Assembly: GCA_021442885.1 (NCBI GenBank)
Contig: JABUVA010000042.1
Location: 1 to 5,663 of the forward strand
Length of the DNA: 5,663 bases
Source: Methanobrevibacter sp.
GTDB lineage: Archaea > Methanobacteriota > Methanobacteria > Methanobacteriales > Methanobacteriaceae
Direction: 5' to 3'
The notes beneath the pieces were generated by a model, which did no database searches, had not been told where the DNA came from, and saw only the letters and a list, made by a program, of their open reading frames with translations. The translations under genes and the position numbers were made by a program. This document shows, piece after piece, positions 1-5,663 of this stretch (position 1 is the first letter of the stretch; every line of letters starts with the position of its first letter).

Positions 1-3000
1 ATTATACATTTGATATTTTTGGTACAGAGTTACATTCATCTTTATTAAATGGATTATCAGTAATACTAGCAAACAATCATGAAATAACTAATGGATATGA
101 ATTATGTAAACTAATTAACAAATATGATGTTGAAATTATTCAAACAACACCAAGTTTACTTTCGGCTATATTGTCTTCTAATGAGATAATAGACCATATC
201 TCTTCTGTTAAAGCTATTTTTATCGGTGGAGAACCTATTGATGAATCTTTAGTTAAAAAATTAAAATTAAAATTAGAAAATGTATTATTATATAATGTTT
301 ATGGTCTAACTGAAACTACAATTTGGTCTACTAGCTTTAAAATTAAAGAAATTACTAATGATAAAATTCCTATTGGAAAACCAATAAGTAATACTCAAAT
401 ATATATTGTTGATAACAATGTTAATCTTTGCCCTATTGGAGTTATAGGAGAGCTAACAATTGCTGGTGATGGAGTAACAAGAGGATATATTAATAATTAT
501 AAATTAACTAAAGATAATTTTATTTCTAATCCGTTCTCACAAGGATTGGATGATAAAGTACTTTATAAGACTGGTGATTATGCTAGATTCTTACCAGATG
601 GAAACATAGAATATGTAGGTAGAATTGATAATCAAGTTAAAATTAGGGGATTTAGAATAGAACTTGAGGAAATTGAAAAGTCTATTAGAGAATTAGATTT
701 TATTAAAAATGTTACTGTTCAACTTATTAATGATGGGAATAATAATGATTTAGTGGCTTATGTTGTTTTAAATGATGATTTACAAGATGATTTCCAAAAT
801 ATTATTCGTAACTATGTTGGTAGATATAAACCAGATTATATGGTTCCTTCATTTGTTATTGAATTAGATGAAATACCATTAAGTCCAAATGGTAAAGTTG
901 AAAAATCTAAACTTCCTAAAGTAAGTTTTTCAGCTACTAAATCTTGCCCTAAAAATGACATTGAAGAAGAATTACTTAAAATTTGTTGTGATATTAGGGA
1001 TATAGAAGATTTTGGTGTTACTGATAATTTATATTCTGTAGGTTTTACTTCTCTGTCTTTTATAAAACTTAACAATAAAATTTATTCAGAATTTAAAAAA
1101 GACATTACTGTTAATTTTATTATGCAACATCCAACTATAAGGGACATTGCTGATTATTTAAAAGATTCTGATGAGGATATTATTACAAAATCCCATCCAA
1201 TAAGAAAATATTATCCTATAACTAGTGGTCAGTTTTTTAAATTTGTTCGACAAACAGTGAATAAAAGAAAAAACTATGAAACTAGGCATTTAATAAAGTT
1301 TATTGATGGTCTTGATATTAATAAACTTAAATTGGCTTTAGAAGAAAATATTGAAAGTCATCCTTATATGAAAGTAAGATTTATAACAAATAAGGGGAAA
1401 ATAGTGCAAGTTAGAGATGATTCTAGAAAGATACCAGAAATTAAAGTAATTAAAAAGAATAGCATAACAGATGATGATATATTGGAGAATTTAACATCTC
1501 TTAATTTAGAGGATAATTTATTTAATTTCACATTTTTTGACACAAATAATGGAATATATCTGTTATGTGAAATAAAGGCTATTATAGTAGATCAATTGGC
1601 CCAAGATAACTTTTTCAATGATTTGGAAAGATTATATTATGGTAAAGAGATTAAAAAAGAAGTTGTAAATGGTTTTGATTATAGTCTTAATGAACAAGAG
1701 GGTGAAGAAAGTGAAAAACATAAAAAAGCTATTGAATATTATGATAAGCTTTTAGAAAATTTCAAACAACATTCTATTTTACCACCTGATCAATTTATAA
1801 AATCCAGTATTAATATTAAATCCAAATCTATTTTATTAGATACTGAAAATATTGATGTTTTTTGTAGAAAATATGGATTTTCTCAAAATATTGTTATACT
1901 GGCGGGAGTTATACAAACATTAAATAAATTTTCTTATAATCCAATAACTTGCTTAAGTATTGGAAATATTAATAGGAATAAACAAGTTTATATGAATACT
2001 CAAGCAAAACTCACTAAATCAACTGTTTTAATAAGTGATGATACTAATAGAAACCAAACAGTCTTTAATTTCCTTAAAAAAGTTAATGAAACTTGGAATA
2101 AAACTATCGAATATCTTGATGTCATTTCCGAAGTTGAAATACAGGATAAATATAATTTATCTAGATATTTATTTTATAATCATTATCTAGAAAATAAAGA
2201 TGAAAACAAAATCATTGAAAATAATATGCAAGTAAATGATGAGACTACTAAAAATGAGTTTATTTCATTAAAGGGTAGTTATGTTAAATTTGTAAAAATA
2301 TCTATTATTTCGGCAATTACAGAAGAGGGCGAATCACTAAAAATAGCTTATAATGAAAATTATTATAGTGATGAATATATTGATTTGTTTTTAAGTAGCT
2401 GTAATGAGATTATATCTCAAATAATTAATTGTGATTTAGATATAACTCAAATTAAAGATTTAACTCTTTCAACTCACAATTCTCCAATAAAAGATATTGA
2501 TGGAAATAGTTTACCTAGTGGTGTTATTGGAGAAATTTTTGATGATAATGGAAAAACTGGTTATTATGGAATGGAAAAGAATAATGAAGTAATAAGATTA
2601 ACTAAAATTGATGATGACTATAATGGATTTAGGTATTATCCAGAAGAGATTATATCTACTATTAAAGAATGTGATTCTAATATTATTGAGGTCAAAATAA
2701 AAGTTGTAAAAATTAATAATTTAAATAAATTATGTGCATACTTTACAGCTAATGATAAAGTAAATATTAATAATTTAAAAATTAAACTTTCTAAAAAATT
2801 AGTTGAGTATAAACGTCCTGAAATTTTCATTGAAGTTGAAAATATTAATGAACTTCCAAAACCAAGAATCAATATTCAAAATACTGAACCAACTAATGAA
2901 AAGGAGGAAAAGGTATACAGATTATGTTGTGATGTATTAGGTTTTAATGATTTTGGAATAACTGATGATTTAACTAAACTTGGTTTAAGTTATTATAAAA

Positions 3001-3143
3001 AATTAAAATTAAATGAAATGATTTATGATGTGTTTAAAATTAATTTAGATTCAAAAATTATCTTCAACTCCAATACTATTAAATCAATTGCAGATAGTAT
3101 CTCAAATGAAGAGTTTAATCAATTACTTGATGGTTTTAAATGA
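1..3143 (+). CDS. Non-ribosomal peptide synthetase, C-terminal part (A-PCP-C-degenerate A-degenerate PCP), 5' truncated
   Basis: The frame is open from base 3 (1046 visible residues, numbered from there) to TGA 3141-3143, so the gene begins upstream; the TTG at 171 is internal to a domain and is not the start. The A domain begins at motif A4 (FDIFGTE, 3-9) and continues with A5 NVYGLTE (98-104), A6 GELTIAGDGVTRGY (149-162), A7 YKTGD (188-192), A8 GRIDNQVKIRGFR (206-218), A9 PDYMVP (277-282) and A10 NGKVEK with catalytic Lys298. It should activate an amino acid as the adenylate and load it on the next PCP (about 316-391), whose phosphopantetheine serine is Ser350 in GFTSL. A condensation fold follows (about 404-826; YPITSGQ start), but the HHxxxDG motif reads KAIIVDQ (525-531). 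Then come a stump of a second A domain (about 830-960) and a PCP-like end in which Tyr997 replaces the serine. No thioesterase or reductase is present. The cytosolic product is unknown; glycine is the likely substrate of the visible A domain. Family assignment is firm, function of the tail is not. Confidence 0.95.
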   Translation, partial: YTFDIFGTELHSSLLNGLSVILANNHEITNGYELCKLINKYDVEIIQTTPSLLSAILSSNEIIDHISSVKAIFIGGEPIDESLVKKLKLKLENVLLYNVYGLTETTIWSTSFKIKEITNDKIPIGKPISNTQIYIVDNNVNLCPIGVIGELTIAGDGVTRGYINNYKLTKDNFISNPFSQGLDDKVLYKTGDYARFLPDGNIEYVGRIDNQVKIRGFRIELEEIEKSIRELDFIKNVTVQLINDGNNNDLVAYVVLNDDLQDDFQNIIRNYVGRYKPDYMVPSFVIELDEIPLSPNGKVEKSKLPKVSFSATKSCPKNDIEEELLKICCDIRDIEDFGVTDNLYSVGFTSLSFIKLNNKIYSEFKKDITVNFIMQHPTIRDIADYLKDSDEDIITKSHPIRKYYPITSGQFFKFVRQTVNKRKNYETRHLIKFIDGLDINKLKLALEENIESHPYMKVRFITNKGKIVQVRDDSRKIPEIKVIKKNSITDDDILENLTSLNLEDNLFNFTFFDTNNGIYLLCEIKAIIVDQLAQDNFFNDLERLYYGKEIKKEVVNGFDYSLNEQEGEESEKHKKAIEYYDKLLENFKQHSILPPDQFIKSSINIKSKSILLDTENIDVFCRKYGFSQNIVILAGVIQTLNKFSYNPITCLSIGNINRNKQVYMNTQAKLTKSTVLISDDTNRNQTVFNFLKKVNETWNKTIEYLDVISEVEIQDKYNLSRYLFYNHYLENKDENKIIENNMQVNDETTKNEFISLKGSYVKFVKISIISAITEEGESLKIAYNENYYSDEYIDLFLSSCNEIISQIINCDLDITQIKDLTLSTHNSPIKDIDGNSLPSGVIGEIFDDNGKTGYYGMEKNNEVIRLTKIDDDYNGFRYYPEEIISTIKECDSNIIEVKIKVVKINNLNKLCAYFTANDKVNINNLKIKLSKKLVEYKRPEIFIEVENINELPKPRINIQNTEPTNEKEEKVYRLCCDVLGFNDFGITDDLTKLGLSYYKKLKLNEMIYDVFKINLDSKIIFNSNTIKSIADSISNEEFNQLLDGFK
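2475..3125 (+). other. Degenerate terminal NRPS module (A-domain stump plus PCP-like domain)
   Basis: This part of the NRPS frame resembles a whole A-PCP unit from which about 400 N-terminal A-domain residues (motifs A1-A5) are gone. Resemblance starts at an A6-like SGVIGEIF (about base 2518 on), skips A7 and the Arg-Asp of A8, and resumes with GFRYYPEEI (A8-like, compare GFRIELEEI in the first A domain), LVEYKRPEIFIEV (A9-like) and ELPKPRINI where A10 should give NGK. The Lys is absent. The final 75 residues match the first PCP in pattern (LCCD, DFGITDD) but carry Tyr in place of the pantetheinylated Ser (bases 2991-2993); a Ser lies one residue earlier. Adenylation here should be impossible and carrier function unlikely. 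The frame is nevertheless uninterrupted, so a structural role is possible. Confidence 0.75.
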
Positions 3144-3308
3144 GTATTAATATGCACATACTAGTTGAATTATAATAAAAGAGTTAATAAAAATTATGGT
3201 ATTATTATGCAAATATCAGTTCTTTCAAAAGTCTTTGATTAGTGGTGGTGATGTAACTAGTTTGAAAATATAGTAGTAAATGATTCAATATTAATATAGT
3301 TGAAACAC

Positions 3309-3338
3309 TTTGGAGAAAAATATTTGGAGATTTCCAAA
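3309..3338. repeat. Direct repeat TTTGGAGA x2 with a 6-bp hairpin
   Basis: TTTGGAGA occurs at 3309-3316 and 3323-3330. The second copy begins an inverted repeat, TTTGGA (3323-3328), loop GATT, TCCAAA (3333-3338), followed by a pyrimidine-rich stretch. It could be a weak transcription end or an operator about 170 bases after the NRPS stop. With a 6-bp stem it may also be chance. Confidence 0.3.
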
Positions 3339-3576
3339 AGGAAGTTCTTCTTTTATTCTCATAAATACTTTGAACATTAATTTACGGATTAATTGCATTA
3401 TTATTATACAAATAATATAAATGTTCAATAAATAATATTTTAATAGGAAATTTATTTCAAAACATTTTCCAAATTATTTCAAAGATGTGAAAACATAAGA
3501 AGAAATGATGACTAAATTAACTATAATATTAAAATTATCATACAAAACAAACATAAATTATTACATTATCATAAGA

Positions 3577-3585
3577 TTTTTTTTT
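3577..3585 (+). terminator. Possible T-tract terminator for the NRPS transcript
   Basis: A run of nine T is the longest on the + strand in the gap. Archaeal RNA polymerase can end transcription at U-tracts without a stem, and no stem precedes this run. It lies about 430 bases past the NRPS stop and upstream of the candidate promoter of the aminotransferase, a sensible place for a boundary. Support is positional only. Confidence 0.3.
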
Positions 3586-3619
3586 AAGAGCCTTTATAAA
3601 GCATATATTTAATTATTAT

Positions 3620-3637
3620 TAAAAACTTAAATATAAT
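3620..3637 (+). promoter_or_regulatory. Candidate archaeal BRE/TATA promoter of the aminotransferase gene
   Basis: A purine block (AAAAAC) runs into TTAAATATAA, the arrangement of an archaeal BRE plus TATA box. Initiation about 25 bases downstream would fall near 3657-3662 and leave a leader of about 60 bases before the ATG at 3722. TTTATAAA at about 3593-3600 and ATATATTT just after it are alternatives; in DNA this AT-rich such matches are easy to find by chance. Confidence 0.3.
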
Positions 3638-3709
3638 TGATTAAATTTATTGATGTTTATGGTTATTTAGATGGATGTTTTTTCACATTCATATTAATTG
3701 CTGAATATT

Positions 3710-3713
3710 GGAG
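3710..3713 (+). promoter_or_regulatory. Ribosome binding site that fixes the aminotransferase start
   Basis: GGAG sits 8 bases before the ATG at 3722. The same frame is open from a TTG at 3698, but that codon has no purine-rich site before it and would place this GGAG inside the gene. A second ATG at 3737 is too far from the site. Start 3722 is therefore preferred. Confidence 0.75.
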
Positions 3714-3721
3714 AATTTCTG

Positions 3722-4948
3722 ATGAATATAACTGAAATGCGCAAAATTCCATTTTCACCTCCTGATATGGGTGATGATGAGATAAATGAGGTTGTAGACA
3801 CATTAAAGTCTGGTTGGATTACTACTGGTCCAAAAACTAAGGAATTAGAAAACAAATTAGCTAATTTCTGTAAAACAGATAAGTTTGTTTGTTTTAATTC
3901 TGCAACATCAGCATTAGAACTTACATTAAGGATATTAGGTATTGGTGAAGGTGATGAAGTAATCACTACTGGTTATACATATACTGCTACAGCAAGCCCA
4001 ATTATTCATGTAGGTGCAAAGTTAGTATTAGTTGATACTCAACCAGATTCATTGGAAATGGATTATGAACAATTATCTAATGTAATATCTAACAAAACTA
4101 AAGCTATTATTCCCGTTGATCTTGCAGGTATTACTTGTAATTATGATAAGTTATATGAAATAGTAAAAGAAAAGCAATCTTTATTCAAACCTAATAATGA
4201 TATTCAAAAATTATTTGATAGAGTAATCCTAATTGCTGATGGTGCTCATGCATTAGGTTCTTCTAGAGAAAATAAGATGGTTGGAAATATTGCTGACTTT
4301 ACAACTTTTTCTTTCCATGCAGTTAAAAATTTCACTACTGCTGAAGGAGGTGCTGTTACCTGGAGAAATATTGAGGGATTAGATAATGAAAAATTATACA
4401 ATCAATATCAATTATTATCTCTTCATGGTCAAGATAAAGATGCATTTAATAAAAACCAAGGTGAAAGTTGGGAATATGATATTGTTGCTCCTTATTATAA
4501 AGCAAATATGACAGATATTATGGCTTCTATTGGTTTGGCACAATTAAAAAGATATCCTTCTCTTTTAAAAAGAAGACAAGAAATTATAAGTAAATACAAT
4601 AGTGCATTTTCTAATCTTCCTCTTAAACTTTTAAATCATAAAGATGAAAATCATATATCTTCAGGACATCTTTATTTAGTTAGGGTAAATAATATTGATG
4701 AGAAAACTAGAAATGAAATAATAGTTAAAATGAACGAAAGAGGAATTTCTACTAATGTACATTATAAACCTTTACCTTTACTAACTGCTTATAAAAATCT
4801 TGGATTTGATATTAAAGATTTTCCAAATAGCTATGATTTTTATAAAAATGAGATATCTCTTCCTCTTTATACAAAATTAACTGATGAAGATGTTGATTAT
4901 ATAATCGATAATTTCATCGATATATTAAAAGATTTAAAAATTATTTAA
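3722..4948 (+). CDS. DegT/DnrJ/EryC1/StrS-family PLP-dependent (nucleotide-)sugar aminotransferase
   Basis: The 408-residue protein has the length and motif order of this fold type I family. From the ATG: SGWITTGPKT (30-39) near the N-terminus, CFNSATSALEL (57-67) for phosphate and PLP contacts, GYTYTATASP (84-93), ADGAHALGS (172-180) with Asp173 expected to pair with the PLP ring nitrogen, and SFHAVKNFTTAEGG (197-210) with Lys202 (bases 4325-4327) as the Schiff-base lysine. LSLHGQDKDAF, WEYDIVAPYYKANMTDI and HYKPLP complete the signature. It should move an amino group, usually from glutamate, onto a keto-sugar nucleotide in the cytosol. The LSLHGQ/WEYDIVAPYYK form recalls enzymes of bacterial capsule and glycan loci, such as those making 4-amino-4,6-dideoxy sugars; the exact sugar cannot be read from sequence. 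A glycosyltransferase lies about 480 bases downstream. It has its own ribosome site and probably its own promoter. All catalytic residues are present. Confidence 0.92.
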   Translation: MNITEMRKIPFSPPDMGDDEINEVVDTLKSGWITTGPKTKELENKLANFCKTDKFVCFNSATSALELTLRILGIGEGDEVITTGYTYTATASPIIHVGAKLVLVDTQPDSLEMDYEQLSNVISNKTKAIIPVDLAGITCNYDKLYEIVKEKQSLFKPNNDIQKLFDRVILIADGAHALGSSRENKMVGNIADFTTFSFHAVKNFTTAEGGAVTWRNIEGLDNEKLYNQYQLLSLHGQDKDAFNKNQGESWEYDIVAPYYKANMTDIMASIGLAQLKRYPSLLKRRQEIISKYNSAFSNLPLKLLNHKDENHISSGHLYLVRVNNIDEKTRNEIIVKMNERGISTNVHYKPLPLLTAYKNLGFDIKDFPNSYDFYKNEISLPLYTKLTDEDVDYIIDNFIDILKDLKII

Positions 4949-4960
4949 AAAAGTAGCATT

Positions 4961-4996
4961 ATAAATAAAATGTGTTTTTATACACAATTTATTTAT
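4961..4996. terminator. Inverted repeat between convergent genes, likely two-way transcription end
   Basis: Arms 4961-4975 and 4982-4996 (ATAAATAAAATGTGT and its near complement) pair at 14 of 15 positions around a 6-base loop. T5 at 4975-4979 lies in the hairpin tip on the + strand. On the - strand the repeat is followed by T6 (complement of 4947-4952). The right arm covers the last codons of the gene on the - strand. Placement between convergent stop codons only 40 bases apart supports a shared terminator. Confidence 0.5.
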
Positions 4997-5273
4997 TAAT
5001 CATTTCATTAATTTGATCAGCCATCATATGTTCTTTTATTATGATTTCTGCTTTTTCAATTCCTTCGACTTTTTCTGCTTGATTTTTAGCTTCAGCAGCA
5101 ATACGAGTAATACTCATACATCCAGGATTTGTTGGTTTTATGACAATTTTAGCATTATCTCCATCTACATCTATTTCTTGTACAAGCCCCATATCTACAA
5201 TACTTATTCCCATATGAGGGTCATTTATTACAGAGACAGCCTCTTTAATATTGTTTATCATTTCTTCTGACAT
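4989..5273 (-). CDS. MIP18/DUF59-family iron-sulfur cluster assembly protein
   Basis: The 94-residue protein is a single MIP18 (DUF59) domain. DPHMGISIVDMGLV (18-31) corresponds to the family's DPE-GxxIVDLGL motif, and PTNPGCMS (48-55) holds the conserved Cys52 expected to take part in cluster handling. The C-terminus (HMMADQINEMINK) lacks the tryptophan-containing W-DxMS end seen in many members. Family members are cytosolic and help assemble or transfer Fe-S clusters (SufT/Cia2-like, often with Mrp/Nbp35-type ATPases). The start at 5271-5273 is fixed by a GGAGG (complement of 5281-5285) 7 bases upstream. It is a short, housekeeping-type gene on the strand opposite its neighbours, facing the aminotransferase and diverging from the glycosyltransferase, so probably transcribed alone. 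Its GC content (about 35 % in a sampled line) is higher than the NRPS end. Confidence 0.88.
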   Translation of the reverse strand: MSEEMINNIKEAVSVINDPHMGISIVDMGLVQEIDVDGDNAKIVIKPTNPGCMSITRIAAEAKNQAEKVEGIEKAEIIIKEHMMADQINEMINK

Positions 5274-5285
5274 ATTTTTTCCTCC

Positions 5286-5414
5286 ATATATTTACTGAAA
5301 AATTTGTCTTATAATAAATGTATTTGTAATAATATTTAAGATTATCTTATTTTTTGTTATATTAATATACTATTATCATAATATAATATTAATACTATAC
5401 AACAATATTTTCTT
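5286..5414. promoter_or_regulatory. Divergent promoter region of the DUF59 and glycosyltransferase genes
   Basis: About 130 very AT-rich bases lie between the two outward-reading genes and must hold both promoters. For the glycosyltransferase, the perfect 12-base palindrome TATATTAATATA (5358-5369) and TATAATATTAATA (about 5382-5393) are TATA-like. The first would give a leader of roughly 35-45 bases. For the - strand gene, ATTTATTATAAG (complement of about 5308-5319) is TATA-like. None has a clear purine BRE, so individual boxes are uncertain. Confidence 0.4.
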
Positions 5415-5427
5415 GGAGGATAGAATA

Positions 5428-5663
5428 ATGGAAGATAAAATTAGTATTATTTTACCTATTTATAATGTAGCCAATCATTTACGTGGTGGGATTGACTCTC
5501 TTCTAAACCAAACCATTGGGACTGAAAATTTAGAGATTATAATGGTTGACGATGGTTCTACAGATGGTAGTGGCGATATTATAGATGAATATGCTAATAA
5601 TCACGAGTGTTGTATTGCAATCCATTTTGAAGAAAATAGTGGTTCTCCAACTGCTCCTCGTAA
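5428..5663 (+). CDS. Family 2 glycosyltransferase, N-terminal part, 3' truncated
   Basis: ATG 5428 follows a strong GGAGGA (5415-5420) by 7 bases; 78 codons and two bases are visible before the window ends. The start ISIILPIYNV (5-14), then IDSLLNQT (22-29), EIIMVDDGSTDGSGDIIDEYA (about 36-56) and ENSGSPTAPR (69-78) are the classic opening of a GT-A fold, GT2 enzyme. VDDGSTD binds the nucleotide part of the donor; the DxD metal motif lies beyond the window. It should transfer a sugar from a nucleotide donor, likely in surface-glycan synthesis, at the cytosolic face of the membrane; donor and acceptor cannot be told. Too short in the track to be listed but clearly real. GC is about 34 % (80 of 236 by hand count), above the NRPS tail. 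Confidence 0.93.
   Translation, partial: MEDKISIILPIYNVANHLRGGIDSLLNQTIGTENLEIIMVDDGSTDGSGDIIDEYANNHECCIAIHFEENSGSPTAPR

Larger units (their letters stand above)
3144..3697. other. Long gap between the NRPS and aminotransferase genes, no convincing gene
   Basis: No frame on either strand gives a convincing protein here. On the + strand an ATG at 3208 after AT-rich sequence opens 11 codons (MQISVLSKVFD) and stops. The same frame, after several stops, reads 26 codons from the TTG at 3299 to about 3376 (MKHFGEKYLE...). A neighbouring frame contains ISGGDVTSLKI (about 3238-3270). These scraps have amino-acid patterns more protein-like than random AT-rich DNA, and could be remains of a decayed gene, but I do not recognise a family. 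The gap also holds a short hairpin, a T9 run and the presumed promoter of the next gene. I see no tRNA, rRNA or CRISPR. Confidence 0.6.

Noticed and set aside
171..173. TTG as the start of the NRPS gene
   Set aside because: The same frame is open to the window edge and the 56 residues before it are the A4 and pocket part of the same A domain; no ribosome site precedes the TTG.
836..1075. 79-codon frame on the - strand inside the NRPS
   Set aside because: It lies wholly within the A-PCP coding region and has no recognisable motif; it is a shadow of the real gene.
2636..2872. 78-codon frame on the - strand inside the NRPS
   Set aside because: It covers the A-domain stump in antisense; its hydrophobic look comes from the Lys/Asn/Asp-rich codons of the sense strand.
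3446..3483. Near-repeat of TTATTTCAAA and a GGAAA/TTTCC pair
   Set aside because: Short and AT-rich, with a 5-bp stem and long loop; expected by chance in this base composition.
3503..3510. AATGATGA as a C box of a C/D guide RNA
   Set aside because: No CTGA D box lies at a workable distance and no terminal stem or C'/D' pair is visible.
3694..3966. 90-codon frame on the - strand over the aminotransferase start
   Set aside because: It is antisense to the conserved N-terminal motifs of the aminotransferase and ends over its ribosome site.
5013..5270. 85-codon + strand frame antisense to the DUF59 gene
   Set aside because: The - strand frame has the family motifs and a strong ribosome site; this one is Phe/Tyr-rich shadow sequence.
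5384..5391. TAATATTA palindrome as an operator
   Set aside because: Eight-base AT palindromes are common here and no spaced second copy supports an operator.

Overview
The window is very AT-rich (hand-counted 60-base lines range from about 17 to 38 % GC). It carries three complete or nearly complete genes and one cut-off gene. The best guess for the host is a low-GC methanogenic archaeon of the Methanobacteriales (Methanobrevibacter or Methanosphaera type). The reasons are the small single-domain MIP18/DUF59 protein, strong GGAG/GGAGG ribosome sites, AT-only candidate promoters, a T-run instead of clear hairpin-plus-U terminators after the first gene, and an archaeal-looking A-S-D-rich protein composition. 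This is inference: a low-GC Bacillota host cannot be excluded from this sequence alone.

Layout. (1) Bases 1-3143, + strand: the 3' end of a non-ribosomal peptide synthetase (NRPS). The visible order is adenylation (A) domain from motif A4 on, peptidyl carrier protein (PCP), condensation-like (C) domain, a remnant of a second A domain, and a PCP-like tail. There is no thioesterase or reductase. The first A domain looks active and its specificity residues read D-I-T-Q-F-G-V-I-W-K, close to the textbook glycine code. Everything after the first PCP looks catalytically dead. (2) Bases 3144-3697: about 550 bases without a convincing gene, holding a small hairpin, a T9 run, a candidate promoter and possible decayed coding scraps. 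(3) Bases 3722-4948, + strand: a DegT/DnrJ/EryC1/StrS-family PLP-dependent sugar aminotransferase. (4) Bases 4989-5273, - strand: a MIP18/DUF59 iron-sulfur assembly protein, convergent with the aminotransferase and sharing an inverted repeat with it. (5) Bases 5274-5427: a divergent promoter region. (6) Bases 5428 to the window end, + strand: the N-terminus of a family 2 glycosyltransferase.

How it fits together. The aminotransferase (nucleotide-sugar amination) and the glycosyltransferase suggest surface-glycan or glycoconjugate synthesis. The NRPS suggests an accessory peptide product. Nothing visible proves that the peptide and the sugar genes act together: a long gap and a separate candidate promoter lie between the NRPS and the aminotransferase, and a housekeeping-type gene on the other strand lies between the two sugar genes. 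The most notable item is the NRPS end, a long intact reading frame encoding an apparently inactive terminal module with no obvious release domain.
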